Assembly (NCBI GenBank): GCA_964343075.1
Contig: CAYFGT010000010.1
Span: 1 to 64,000, forward strand
Length of the DNA: 64,000 nt
Source of the DNA: UBA2588 sp964343075
GTDB lineage: Bacteria > Chloroflexota > Dehalococcoidia > Lucifugimonadales > UBA3495
Reading direction: 5' to 3'
Positions 53,449 to 61,906 of this stretch are shown here, one piece after another. The notes beneath the pieces were generated by a model that did not search any database, was not told where the DNA came from, and was given only the letters and a program-made list of their open reading frames with translations. Each line of letters starts with the position of its first letter. Position 1 is the stretch's first letter. The translations under genes and the position numbers were made by a program.

Positions 53449-53473
53449 AAAATCCCCCAACAGGGGATTTTTT
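53449..53473. terminator. bidirectional intrinsic terminator between the structured RNA and dnaN
   Basis: A 9-bp stem AAAATCCCC/GGGGATTTT with loop CAACA, followed by T to 53473 on the plus strand and an A-run on the other side. It ends the RNA transcript and probably dnaN, whose stop is 34 nt away. Confidence 0.85.
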
Positions 53474-53506
53474 GCATTTATCACGCTAATGTTAGATATT
53501 AGACCA

Positions 53507-54646
53507 TCACCACTGAACAAACATTGGCATAACTACATGAGTGTAGCCATCGTCTTCGACTGGCTTAAATACTCCCGGGCTCGAAGCAGTCGTAGTTTGC
53601 AGAACAACATTTCCATTATCTAACACAGCCAACACATCCATTAAATATCTACTATTGAAGGCAATTTTGGATTCTTCACCTTCTAATGTTTCAGCATCCA
53701 CGACATCTTCATTATCACCAACTTCTTCTGAACGTGCCGATATTAATGCTTTTCCATTTTCTTCTTCATCCGAAGCAGGAATCAACTGCATCCTCACTAT
53801 GTTACTTCCGTCTCTTGCAAATATTGAAGCAGATCTAACTGCTCGCTGGAGTGCAGTAGTATCAAATATTGCCTGTGTTGAATGGTCTTCCGGTAATAAC
53901 TGTTGATAGTTAGGGAAACTACCTTGTAACAACTGAGATACTATTTCAATCTGCCCACTCCTAAACAGCACTTGACCTCGAGTGGGAGTCATAACTATTT
54001 CGATCTCTTCAGATTCATCAATCACTAGTCTGTTTAATTCGTTCATTGTCCTGGCCGGAATAATAACTTCGATATTTCCGTCTATCGCTTCACTCAGCTG
54101 ACCCTTTTGAACAGCTAACCGGAAACCGTCAGCTGCAGCTAAGCTAAAATCGCTACCTTCTATCTTAAGTTCAACGCCAGTCAGAACTGGTCTCGATTCT
54201 TCTGTAGCAGCTGCAAATGCCACTCTGGAAATCGCTTTTTTTAATGTCCCTGCATTTATCACTGCTCTAATCCCATCTAAAACTGTGGGTATGGGAGGAA
54301 ATTCTTCAGCATCGATTCCATTGATTGTTGCCTTAGATCTGCCACTAGATATACTTAATATTCCATTCCCTTCTGGAAGGGACACATCTATCTTATCTCC
54401 ATCAAGAGTATTAACAAATTCAGTTAGGATTCTAGCTGGCAAAGTGATGGCACCTTCTTCTTCAATAGACGCTCCTATCCAAGTAGTAATAGCTATTTCC
54501 AAGTTAGTGGCAGACAATTTCAACATGGATTGGTCGGTACTAATAAGCACATTTTGAGTAACAGGCAATGTCGACCTAGTAGCTACAGCCCTGCCTACTA
54601 TGCTCAGTCCTTTACTTAGGTTCTCTTGCAAGCATGATAATCTCAT
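53507..54646 (-). CDS. dnaN: DNA polymerase III subunit beta (sliding clamp)
   Basis: A 379-residue clamp of three similar domains, the usual length. The start is MRLSCLQENLSKGLSIVGRAV and the first domain has TNLEIAITTWIGASIEEEGAITLPA (positions about 48-72); the C-terminus ends VVMPMFV, matching the family's VMPMR. The ATG at 54646 has AAGGGTG upstream. dnaA is not next to it, unlike the classical origin order. Confidence 0.97.
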   Translation of the reverse strand: MRLSCLQENLSKGLSIVGRAVATRSTLPVTQNVLISTDQSMLKLSATNLEIAITTWIGASIEEEGAITLPARILTEFVNTLDGDKIDVSLPEGNGILSISSGRSKATINGIDAEEFPPIPTVLDGIRAVINAGTLKKAISRVAFAAATEESRPVLTGVELKIEGSDFSLAAADGFRLAVQKGQLSEAIDGNIEVIIPARTMNELNRLVIDESEEIEIVMTPTRGQVLFRSGQIEIVSQLLQGSFPNYQQLLPEDHSTQAIFDTTALQRAVRSASIFARDGSNIVRMQLIPASDEEENGKALISARSEEVGDNEDVVDAETLEGEESKIAFNSRYLMDVLAVLDNGNVVLQTTTASSPGVFKPVEDDGYTHVVMPMFVQW

Positions 54647-54792
54647 CAATTCACCCTTACTAATTAGAATAATAGTGCTTATACCATAATTATGTCAGTC
54701 CAAGTTTTGAAAGACAACCATCACTTTTCATATATGATTAAACTATTCACCAATATAATTTTGTTATAATCTGCAGACGGAGGCGAGGCATT

Positions 54793-55515
54793 ATGACAAA
54801 ATTATTATTCCACAAAGATTCCTACCTAAGATCAGTCACGTCCAACGTGATCGAAATAGTCGAATCCACTGGCATAATTCTTGACCAAACAGTCTTCTAT
54901 CCCGGAGGGGGCGGTCAACCCCACGATATAGGCCAGATATCGTACAATGATCAAACATTAAACGTTGTGAAAGTACAGAATCAACGAGGACAAATTATAC
55001 ATTGGGTCGAAGACTCTAAGTCAGTACAGATTGGGCAAGAAGTACACGCAGAGATAGACTGGGAAAGACGTTACACACTGATGCGAACCCATACCGCACT
55101 GCATATCCTCTGTGGCGTAGTGTGGAGAGATTACCAAGCTCATGTCACTGGGGGCGATATGCAGCCTGGCACAGCTCGTATGGACTTTGAATTTGAAAAT
55201 ATGACAGCCGCATTCGCCCAAGAAATCGAACGTATAATCAATCAAGAAGTTAATGCAAATCGGCCGATAGAAGTAGACTTCTTAACGCGGGACGAAGCAA
55301 ATCAAGTACCAGATTTGGTCAGGACAAAAATCAATTTGTTACCGGAATCAATATCAGAGATTCGTACTATTAATATTGATGGTTTAGACCTTCAGGCAGA
55401 TGGTGGGACACACGTAAAAAACACTTCAGAAGTTGGATACATAAAAGTAACAGGGCACGAAAGTAAAGGAAGAATCAACAAACGATTACGTATCGCGCTG
55501 AACCAACTCAAATAG
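54793..55515 (+). CDS. alaX: alanyl-tRNA editing protein AlaX
   Basis: A 240-residue free-standing editing domain that removes wrongly attached serine or glycine from tRNA-Ala. The zinc-site HxxxH is THTALHILCG near residue 97, followed by VTGGDMQPGTARMDF, and the second metal site is ADGGTHVKNTSEVG, with His in place of the usual Cys-x-x-x-His pair. GGAGGCGAGG precedes the ATG, and a TATAAT lies at 54765-54770. It overlaps by coupling with the hydantoinase genes. Confidence 0.9.
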   Translation: MTKLLFHKDSYLRSVTSNVIEIVESTGIILDQTVFYPGGGGQPHDIGQISYNDQTLNVVKVQNQRGQIIHWVEDSKSVQIGQEVHAEIDWERRYTLMRTHTALHILCGVVWRDYQAHVTGGDMQPGTARMDFEFENMTAAFAQEIERIINQEVNANRPIEVDFLTRDEANQVPDLVRTKINLLPESISEIRTINIDGLDLQADGGTHVKNTSEVGYIKVTGHESKGRINKRLRIALNQLK

Positions 55516-55522
55516 ACGTAAT

Positions 55523-57544
55523 ATGGTAGAAAACAATCAACACAGTTACTTAATTGGTATAGATATCGGAGGGACATTCACTGACGTTATTGTAATCCAT
55601 GACGACGATATTACCGTAACAAAAGTACCATCTACTCCTATGGATCCTTCCATAGCAGTCATACAGGCCCTCCAAAAGTTAAAAATTACCGAAGGAGAGT
55701 TTGTTCACGGAACCACAATTGCCACTAATACATTATTAGAAAAATCTGGCGCTGTGACTGCTCTTATAACCACTCACGGCTTCGAAGATGTTTTAGAAAT
55801 AGGAAGACAAAATCGACATGATTTGTACGACTTTAACATTCAAAAACCTGAGCCACTAGCCAATCATACTGTACGGTTTGGTGTTAAAGAAAGAACCGAT
55901 AGTAATGGTGTCATTATAGAAGACCTAGATAATGAGCATTTAGCTCAAATCATAGCTGAACTTAAGGGCACTGACGTAGAAGCTGTAGCTGTTAGCCTTT
56001 TATTTTCTTTCTTAAACCCCGCTCATGAGCAGGAGATAGTAAACAAACTTAGATCTGAATTTCCATCAATGTATTCTTCCATATCAAGTGAAATCGTACC
56101 GGAATTTCGTGAGTACGAAAGAACCAGTACAGTAATAATCAACTCCTATGTCGGCCCTAAGGTATCAATGTACATGAATAATCTGACGAGCAAGATCCAA
56201 CACCCTATCAGAGTAATGCAATCCTCGGGTGGAAGTATAACTTCCCAACTTGCTTCCAGAGAACCTGTCAGAACAATCCTAAGTGGCCCAGCTGGAGGAG
56301 TGGTCGGTGCTTACAAGACCGCGATTCAAGCGGGCATAAACCAAATAATATCCATAGATATGGGCGGCACATCAACCGATGTGTCCATATGCCCGAATCG
56401 TATCCAAGAAACCACTCAATCTAGTATATCTGGGTATCCCATTAGCATACCCATGATCGAAATTCACACCGTTGGCGCTGGCGGCGGATCAATTGCACAA
56501 ATCAACGACGGCGGTGCTCTATCTGTAGGACCGGAATCTGCAGGTTCTGAACCTGGACCAGCTTGTTACGGCAAAGGTACTGATATAACAGTTACTGATG
56601 CAAATCTCATCTTAGGGAGAATCCAATCGGATTTCTTCTTAGGTGGTAACATGCCATTAAATTCAGAAAAATCTAAAGAAGCTATTAACTCCATAGCAAG
56701 CAATATAAATGCATCACACACAGATGCTGCTTTGGGGATCATAAGAGTGGTAAATGCAAACATGGAACGCGCGATTCGCAATATCTCTTTAGAGCGGGGG
56801 CATGATCCACGAGATTTTGCTCTCTTGCCTTTCGGAGGTGCAGGCGCACTGCATGCCTGCGAGCTTGCAAATGAAATAGGAATGTCCACCATATTTATAC
56901 CTCCTTATCCAGGTGTATTATCAGCTTTGGGCGTGGCCGTAGCTGATATCACCAAAGATTACTCTCGGACTATTATGCTATCGCCCAATCAAGATGTATT
57001 AGAACGATTAGAAGCTGAATATAATGGCATGGAGCATAATGCTAGAACAGAATTTCAGTCTGAGGGTTTGAACACAGAGTTACTAGAATTTAATCGCTAC
57101 GTTGACATACGGTATGTCGGCCAGTCTTATGAAATTATTATTCCTTACCCGAAATCACCTATTGAAACTAGCCAGCAATTAATTGGTATGATAGGTGAAG
57201 ACTTTGAAAATGCACATGAACAACGTTTCGGATATTCTGACGCTACTCAAAGTATAGAAATAGTTAACGTACGCTTAAAAGCAATACTACCGAGCAATAA
57301 GAGGATACCTACTACTCAAACGATCGATTCCGGTGACCTAGGTCATCCAATTGACCACAGAGACGTATATTTTGGAACTACTAGTCAACAAACACCGGTA
57401 TTTGAAAGGTCTACTCTTAAATCAGGCCAAAATATTGCTGGACCTGCCCTAATCATCCAATTCGACACGAGTATACCTGTGTTCCCAGGATGGTCTGCAC
57501 AAACAGACTCACTCAACAATTTGATCATAAAGAAAATAATGTAA
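55523..57544 (+). CDS. hyuA: hydantoinase/oxoprolinase subunit A
   Basis: A 673-residue ATP-dependent hydantoinase A subunit. The N-terminus IGIDIGGTFTDVIV and the middle SIDMGGTSTDVSI are actin-fold phosphate loops. MQSSGG, SGPAGGVVGAYKT, GAGGGSIA and LPFGGAGALHACELA follow in the family order. It works with the B subunit downstream to open cyclic amides such as hydantoin or 5-oxoproline. The start has no good Shine-Dalgarno and is 7 nt after alaX, so it may depend on coupling. Confidence 0.93.
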   Translation: MVENNQHSYLIGIDIGGTFTDVIVIHDDDITVTKVPSTPMDPSIAVIQALQKLKITEGEFVHGTTIATNTLLEKSGAVTALITTHGFEDVLEIGRQNRHDLYDFNIQKPEPLANHTVRFGVKERTDSNGVIIEDLDNEHLAQIIAELKGTDVEAVAVSLLFSFLNPAHEQEIVNKLRSEFPSMYSSISSEIVPEFREYERTSTVIINSYVGPKVSMYMNNLTSKIQHPIRVMQSSGGSITSQLASREPVRTILSGPAGGVVGAYKTAIQAGINQIISIDMGGTSTDVSICPNRIQETTQSSISGYPISIPMIEIHTVGAGGGSIAQINDGGALSVGPESAGSEPGPACYGKGTDITVTDANLILGRIQSDFFLGGNMPLNSEKSKEAINSIASNINASHTDAALGIIRVVNANMERAIRNISLERGHDPRDFALLPFGGAGALHACELANEIGMSTIFIPPYPGVLSALGVAVADITKDYSRTIMLSPNQDVLERLEAEYNGMEHNARTEFQSEGLNTELLEFNRYVDIRYVGQSYEIIIPYPKSPIETSQQLIGMIGEDFENAHEQRFGYSDATQSIEIVNVRLKAILPSNKRIPTTQTIDSGDLGHPIDHRDVYFGTTSQQTPVFERSTLKSGQNIAGPALIIQFDTSIPVFPGWSAQTDSLNNLIIKKIM

Positions 57545-57615
57545 ATGCGTAGATTAAAATTTGAAGTTTCTTATATGATCAGTCACAATTATTTAAAATG
57601 GACTAAGGTTTTATT

Positions 57616-59187
57616 ATGGCAGTAGATCCCATAAGCTTAGAAGTAATCAAGAACTTACTCATATCAATCGCAGATGAGATGGGAGTAACATTACAACGTA
57701 CTTCTTATTCCCCCAACATTAAAGAAAGAAAAGATTTTTCATGTGCGGTATTTGACGCAACAGGTCAAATGGTGGCGCAAGCTGCCCATCAACCCGTACA
57801 TTTGGGGGCTATGCCAGCGTCTGTACAAGCTGCTCTAGACAAATTTGGAACATCTTTAACATCAAATGACATTATAATCCTCAACGACCCATATATGGGA
57901 GGAACCCATTTGCCAGACATAACTATGCTGGCACCCGTTTTCCATCATGAATCATTAATAGGCTACGTAGCAAATCGCGGACATCATGCCGACGTAGGAG
58001 GAATGACTCCCGGATCTCTTCCTCTGTCAACGGAACTTTACCAAGAAGGCTTAATCATCCCTCCAATCAAGCTGAGTGACAAAAAAACCATCAACACAGA
58101 GATTATTGATCTAATATGTAGGAATTCCAGGACGCCTGATGAAAGAAGGGGAGACCTATCTGCACAAATAGCATCTATCAACATAGGCATCCGCAGGCTT
58201 GAAGACATTACTAACAAATATGGACTCAACAGTGTTACCGAGCACATGGATGCAATTCTAGAATATTCAGAATTAATAACTCGCAAAACGATACAAAACA
58301 TCCCTGATGGCACTTATATCGCCCATGATTTTATGGACGATGACGGGTTAACTGAAGAACCTGTGAAAATCCATGTACAAGTGACTGTACAAGGGGATCA
58401 AATCCACATTGATTTCAGTGGTACCGACGCCGAGCGACCTGGATGTATCAATGCACCTAAAGCAGTCACAACATCTGCTTGCCTGTATGTTGTTAGATGC
58501 ATTGTAGGGGAAGATGCTCCTGCCAATCAGGGTTGCTTACGACCGGTACAAATAACTCTACCCCAAGGGACTGTAATAAATCCGTTCCCACAACGAGGTG
58601 TAGCAGGAGGAAACGTAGAAACCTCACAAAGAATCACCGACGTGCTGCTAGCAGCATTCGCTAAAGCTCTACCTGAACAAATACCAGCCTCTAGTCAAGG
58701 AACAATGAATAATATATTGATCGGAGGTCACCACACACATGATCATAGTCCTTTTGTTTATTATGAAACAATAGCAGGTGGTATGGGAGGAACTCCTAGT
58801 AAAAATGGTGAATCTGCAATGCATAGTCATATGACTAATACGATGAATACACCGATTGAAGCCTTAGAATTCGCATTCCCATTGCGCATCAAACAATATG
58901 CAATACGTAGAGAATCTGGGGGTACAGGTATCCATTCTGGCGGAGACGGAATCATCAGAGACTATGAATTCCTATCGCCAGCGAGAGTAACAATATTGTC
59001 AGAGCGTAGGCAAAACCCACCACCAGGAGCATTAGGAGGCGGACATGGATCCAAGGGGCGGAACATCTTGTATAGATCAGGATTTGAATCGTTTGTGTTA
59101 AAAGGCAAAGAGACTCTGGATGTTGAAAGTGGAGACGTGATAAGTATCCAAACACCAGGTGGCGGAGCTTGGGGGAAAGTCGACTAA
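57616..59187 (+). CDS. hyuB: hydantoinase B/oxoprolinase family subunit
   Basis: The 523-residue B subunit, matching hyuA. Landmarks are SYSPNIKERKDFSCAVFD, HLGAMPASV, NDPYMGGTHLPDIT, NRGHHADVGGMTPGS and QTPGGGAWG at the end. AAGG precedes the ATG. A 71-nt gap separates it from hyuA on the same strand. Together they form the ATP-dependent ring-opening enzyme; the natural substrate is unknown. Confidence 0.93.
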   Translation: MAVDPISLEVIKNLLISIADEMGVTLQRTSYSPNIKERKDFSCAVFDATGQMVAQAAHQPVHLGAMPASVQAALDKFGTSLTSNDIIILNDPYMGGTHLPDITMLAPVFHHESLIGYVANRGHHADVGGMTPGSLPLSTELYQEGLIIPPIKLSDKKTINTEIIDLICRNSRTPDERRGDLSAQIASINIGIRRLEDITNKYGLNSVTEHMDAILEYSELITRKTIQNIPDGTYIAHDFMDDDGLTEEPVKIHVQVTVQGDQIHIDFSGTDAERPGCINAPKAVTTSACLYVVRCIVGEDAPANQGCLRPVQITLPQGTVINPFPQRGVAGGNVETSQRITDVLLAAFAKALPEQIPASSQGTMNNILIGGHHTHDHSPFVYYETIAGGMGGTPSKNGESAMHSHMTNTMNTPIEALEFAFPLRIKQYAIRRESGGTGIHSGGDGIIRDYEFLSPARVTILSERRQNPPPGALGGGHGSKGRNILYRSGFESFVLKGKETLDVESGDVISIQTPGGGAWGKVD

Positions 59188-59261
59188 ACGATTTGATATG
59201 CATTCACTCATCATCAATCGTGTGACAAATGCCGCAGACTAATATGTTTCGCTATAATGTG

Positions 59262-59289
59262 TTGACGATACCCTATCAAAACTTATAAA
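59262..59289 (+). promoter_or_regulatory. promoter of the first DUF1059-like gene
   Basis: TTGACG (59262-59267), 16 nt, TATAAA (59284-59289). A second candidate -10, TATAAT at 59253-59258, lies just before it. Confidence 0.4.
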
Positions 59290-59333
59290 CTTGGTTTCCA
59301 ACGCTACAAATCCATCATATAAGAGGCTTAAAC

Positions 59334-59531
59334 ATGGCAGTAAAATTTGTAAGATGCAATGCAATCTTGTCGTATGCTTTGGACAAAGACGGTAAACACT
59401 GCAAACACGTCGTAACCGCTGAGGATGATGACGGAGTGATAAAAGCGATGATCGATCACATCACTGAGTGTCAAAACATCGATGGTAGCGAACTTACAGA
59501 AAATATTAGGATGAGTATCAAAACCCACTAA
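59334..59531 (+). CDS. DUF1059-like small protein, first of two
   Basis: A 65-residue soluble protein of two strands and a helix. It carries RCNAILSYALDKDG, CKHVVTAEDDDGVIKAMIDHI and NIRMSIKTH. The pattern CxHVVTAE with a His ending the helix fits DUF1059. GAGG precedes the ATG. About half its residues match the gene 44 nt downstream. Role unknown. Confidence 0.78.
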   Translation: MAVKFVRCNAILSYALDKDGKHCKHVVTAEDDDGVIKAMIDHITECQNIDGSELTENIRMSIKTH

Positions 59532-59575
59532 ATTTCCGTATAATGTAGCGAATAAACCATTTTAAAGGGGGGAAA

Positions 59576-59773
59576 ATGGCAATTCAATTTGCACGTTGCA
59601 ACGCAATGTTGTCGCTAGCTCTGGACAAACAAGGAAGACCATGCCGATACGTGGCTAAGGCTGAGACTGATGACGGTGTCATTTCTGACATGGTGAACCA
59701 CATCTCAACCGAGCATGATATTGATGGTGATGACCACGTGGAAAACATCAAGGCTTGTATCAAAACCCACTAG
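59576..59773 (+). CDS. DUF1059-like small protein, second of two
   Basis: A 65-residue paralogue of the preceding gene with the same layout (RCNAMLSLALDKQG, CRYVAKAETDDGVI, NIKACIKTH). A run of six G before the ATG makes a strong ribosome site, and TATAAT at 59539-59544 suggests its own promoter, so expression may exceed that of its neighbour. It is followed by a strong terminator. Confidence 0.78.
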   Translation: MAIQFARCNAMLSLALDKQGRPCRYVAKAETDDGVISDMVNHISTEHDIDGDDHVENIKACIKTH

Positions 59774-59785
59774 TCTTGTTAACCA

Positions 59786-59820
59786 AACAAAAGAGGATGG
59801 CGATGCCATCCTCTTTTGTT
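59786..59820. terminator. strong bidirectional terminator
   Basis: A perfect 16-bp hairpin AACAAAAGAGGATGGC-GAT-GCCATCCTCTTTTGTT (arms 59786-59801 and 59805-59820), between two convergent genes. The arms carry A4 and T4 at the base, so either direction can be stopped. Confidence 0.85.
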
Positions 59821-59825
59821 ACTAA

Positions 59826-60170
59826 TTAATTCCCGTCATCAAAACTTACAATGATAATTGCGTTTGAGACCAATGTCCCATCCGTACCATCTTCATTCAA
59901 AACTTCTAATCCACCATGGACTACGTTAATATAGCCAGTGCCGTGAGGTAATGTTGCTAACACTGCGTCTCCATCTACTGCTTCTGGTTTGGGAGAACCA
60001 ATAGTTACATCAACTCGCATATCATCAGCTGTCTTTCCTAAAAGTCTCTGAAATCCTAAACTACTGTGATGCAACGCATCAAACACAGCCCTTTTAGCAG
60101 TGTTGGTATAATCCAATCCGTGGACATCAACCCCCATACCCATTTCTGTAACGCATTTTACTAAAGCCAT
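59826..60170 (-). CDS. Lin0512 family protein
   Basis: A 114-residue protein matching the Lin0512 pattern: ALVKCVTEMGMGVDVHGLDYT at the start, AVFDALHHSSLG, and late VVHGGLEV and SNAIIIVSFDDG. It is an alpha-beta protein of unknown function found in bacteria and fungi. GAGGG precedes the ATG. It converges on the DUF1059-like genes across the terminator and is divergent from modA. Confidence 0.86.
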   Translation of the reverse strand: MALVKCVTEMGMGVDVHGLDYTNTAKRAVFDALHHSSLGFQRLLGKTADDMRVDVTIGSPKPEAVDGDAVLATLPHGTGYINVVHGGLEVLNEDGTDGTLVSNAIIIVSFDDGN

Positions 60171-60248
60171 ATTATCTAACCCTCTATATTTGATTTTTGT
60201 ATTTTATATAAGATAATCAAAATTAATCAAATCAATTAGCCAAAAAAT

Positions 60249-61082
60249 ATGATCTTCTTCATTTTTACAAAATTCATTCGGGCACGAAAACTTTTTGAAG
60301 TAACTTCATTAGTGTTACTCATATTGACTATTGGGTGTCTAAATAATGATCTTAACAATCAAGACACTGAACTGGTTGTTTTCGCCGCTTCTTCCTTAAC
60401 AGACGTATATACAGAAATCTCTCGCTCTTTCATGGAAAACCATCCGGGTGTCAGGGTCCATATGAACTATGCTGGCAGCCAAAAATTAATGACTCAAATA
60501 AGTCATGGTGCTGAAGCAGACGTGTTTATTTCAGCGGACATTAATCAGATTACAAAATTGCATGATCTGGGGTTAACTGACACGGACCCCATAGAGTTTG
60601 CCACTAATAAATTGGCCATTATTGTTAACAAAAACAACGGTGGCCGGATCGAACATTTACAAGATTTAGCATTGGAAGATTGTAAGATTGTTTTAGGGCA
60701 TCCATCAGTACCCATAGGTACTTATACCAGACTATTATTAGAAAATATTTCAAACTCGAACACTATACCCAACCGTGATTATACCCAACTCGTACAAGAC
60801 AATGTTGTATCTTATGAAGACAGTGTAAAATCAGTCGTAATGAAAACCATACTAGGGGAAGCAGATGTGGGGATAGTATATATATCTGACACTAAACTGG
60901 CGCAAGTACGCAGCAACACATACATGATTGATATACCAGACGAACTCAATGTATCAGGGGAATATGCTGCTGTCTCCATAAACAGCAGACCCAATGAACA
61001 TTATTCGGATCTTTTCCTCAAATTCATACAAACCAAGCCCGCAAAGACAACATTGAATCATCATGGGTTTGTAACTCCATGA
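60249..61082 (+). CDS. modA: molybdate ABC transporter substrate-binding lipoprotein
   Basis: A 277-residue binding protein. The lipobox ILTIGC puts the anchored Cys at residue 30. VVFAASSLTDVYTEI and MNYAGSQKLMTQI are the ModA oxyanion-binding segments, and GAEADVFISAD follows. It could bind molybdate or tungstate. Its TGA overlaps the ATG of modB (ATGA). No clear Shine-Dalgarno. Confidence 0.92.
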   Translation: MIFFIFTKFIRARKLFEVTSLVLLILTIGCLNNDLNNQDTELVVFAASSLTDVYTEISRSFMENHPGVRVHMNYAGSQKLMTQISHGAEADVFISADINQITKLHDLGLTDTDPIEFATNKLAIIVNKNNGGRIEHLQDLALEDCKIVLGHPSVPIGTYTRLLLENISNSNTIPNRDYTQLVQDNVVSYEDSVKSVVMKTILGEADVGIVYISDTKLAQVRSNTYMIDIPDELNVSGEYAAVSINSRPNEHYSDLFLKFIQTKPAKTTLNHHGFVTP

Positions 61083-61903
61083 CACGATCTAACAGTTTGA
61101 ACAAAACACTTACAACATCTAGTCAACGATTAGGTGTAGTAATAGTATTACTATATGCGTGTTTTATAGGTCTACCTATATTGGCTTTAGTCATCAAATC
61201 TGCGTCATCTGGATCTGTTACCAAAGTATTATTATCTCCGATCACGCTACAAGCAATCAAACTGTCTCTCTTAACAAGCTTAACAAGTGTAATTGTTATA
61301 TTACTTATAGGTACTCCTGTAGCTTATATGATCTCCCGATCAAATCTAAAATTTTTCAAAATACTTGATATATTCATTGAACTTCCAATCATATTGCCAC
61401 CAATTGTAGCAGGGGTTGCAATGCTAATGGCATTTGGGCGGCAAGGCATATTAGGTGGCCCACTCACCCAACTGGGGCTTAACATACCCTTTACGACTAC
61501 AGCCGTAGTGTTTGCTCAAATCTTTGTGTCAGCACCCTTCTACATACGCGCAGCCAGAATCTCGTTTTCGAGCATTGATACCGACATAGAAGACCTATCA
61601 AGGACATTGGGGAAATCACCGTGGTACACTTTTTGGCATATCACCATTCCGCTTACATGGACAGGATTAACAACCGGATTAGCATTGACCTGGGCGAGAA
61701 GCTTGTCAGAATTTGGAGCTACTATTATGTTTGCTGGAAATATGATCGGCGAAACTCAAACAATGCCATTGGGCATACTCACAGCAATGGAAACCGACTT
61801 AGACTCTGCATTGAGTTTATCACTAATTTTATTACTAATATCACTAGCCATTCTTGTGGGTATCCATTTCCTATCAAATCAGATATCCAAGCAACGGATT
61901 TAA
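61079..61903 (+). CDS. modB: molybdate ABC transporter permease
   Basis: A 274-residue membrane subunit with about six segments. The ABC-coupling EAA-type loop is seen in EDLSRTLGKSPWYTFWHITIPL near residue 190, and LPPIVAGVAML and RSLSEFGATIMFAGN are typical of ModB. It begins 4 nt inside modA and is 3 nt before modC. Confidence 0.93.
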   Translation: MTRSNSLNKTLTTSSQRLGVVIVLLYACFIGLPILALVIKSASSGSVTKVLLSPITLQAIKLSLLTSLTSVIVILLIGTPVAYMISRSNLKFFKILDIFIELPIILPPIVAGVAMLMAFGRQGILGGPLTQLGLNIPFTTTAVVFAQIFVSAPFYIRAARISFSSIDTDIEDLSRTLGKSPWYTFWHITIPLTWTGLTTGLALTWARSLSEFGATIMFAGNMIGETQTMPLGILTAMETDLDSALSLSLILLLISLAILVGIHFLSNQISKQRI

Positions 61904-61906
61904 GTT

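Larger units (their letters stand above)
52973..53473 (+). ncRNA. unidentified structured RNA, about 0.5 kb, between a membrane-protein gene and dnaN
   Basis: The only gap over 300 nt in the window. It holds a promoter, an intrinsic terminator and a dense run of helices. An 8-bp long-range helix AGTTAGGG (53223-53230)/CCCTAACT (53435-53442) closes a 220-nt domain. Inside are TGACC/GGTCA (53234-53259), CCGA-GTAA-TCGG (53282-53293), GTC-GAAA-GAC (53330-53339) and AACCT..CC-GAAA-GG..AGGTT (53367-53387). GTAA and GAAA are GNRA tetraloops, which fixes the plus strand. I looked for RNase P RNA, tmRNA, SRP RNA, 6S and group I/II intron signatures and did not find a full set. A short frame (53030-53107) lies in the 5' part. 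Confidence 0.68.

Noticed and set aside
52973..53473. RNase P RNA, tmRNA, SRP RNA, 6S RNA or group I/II intron as the identity of the structured RNA
   Set aside because: The diagnostic segments (GAAAGTCC for RNase P, a tRNA-like end for tmRNA, the SRP GGAAGG loop, intron core sequences) are missing. Kept only as possibilities for a model search.
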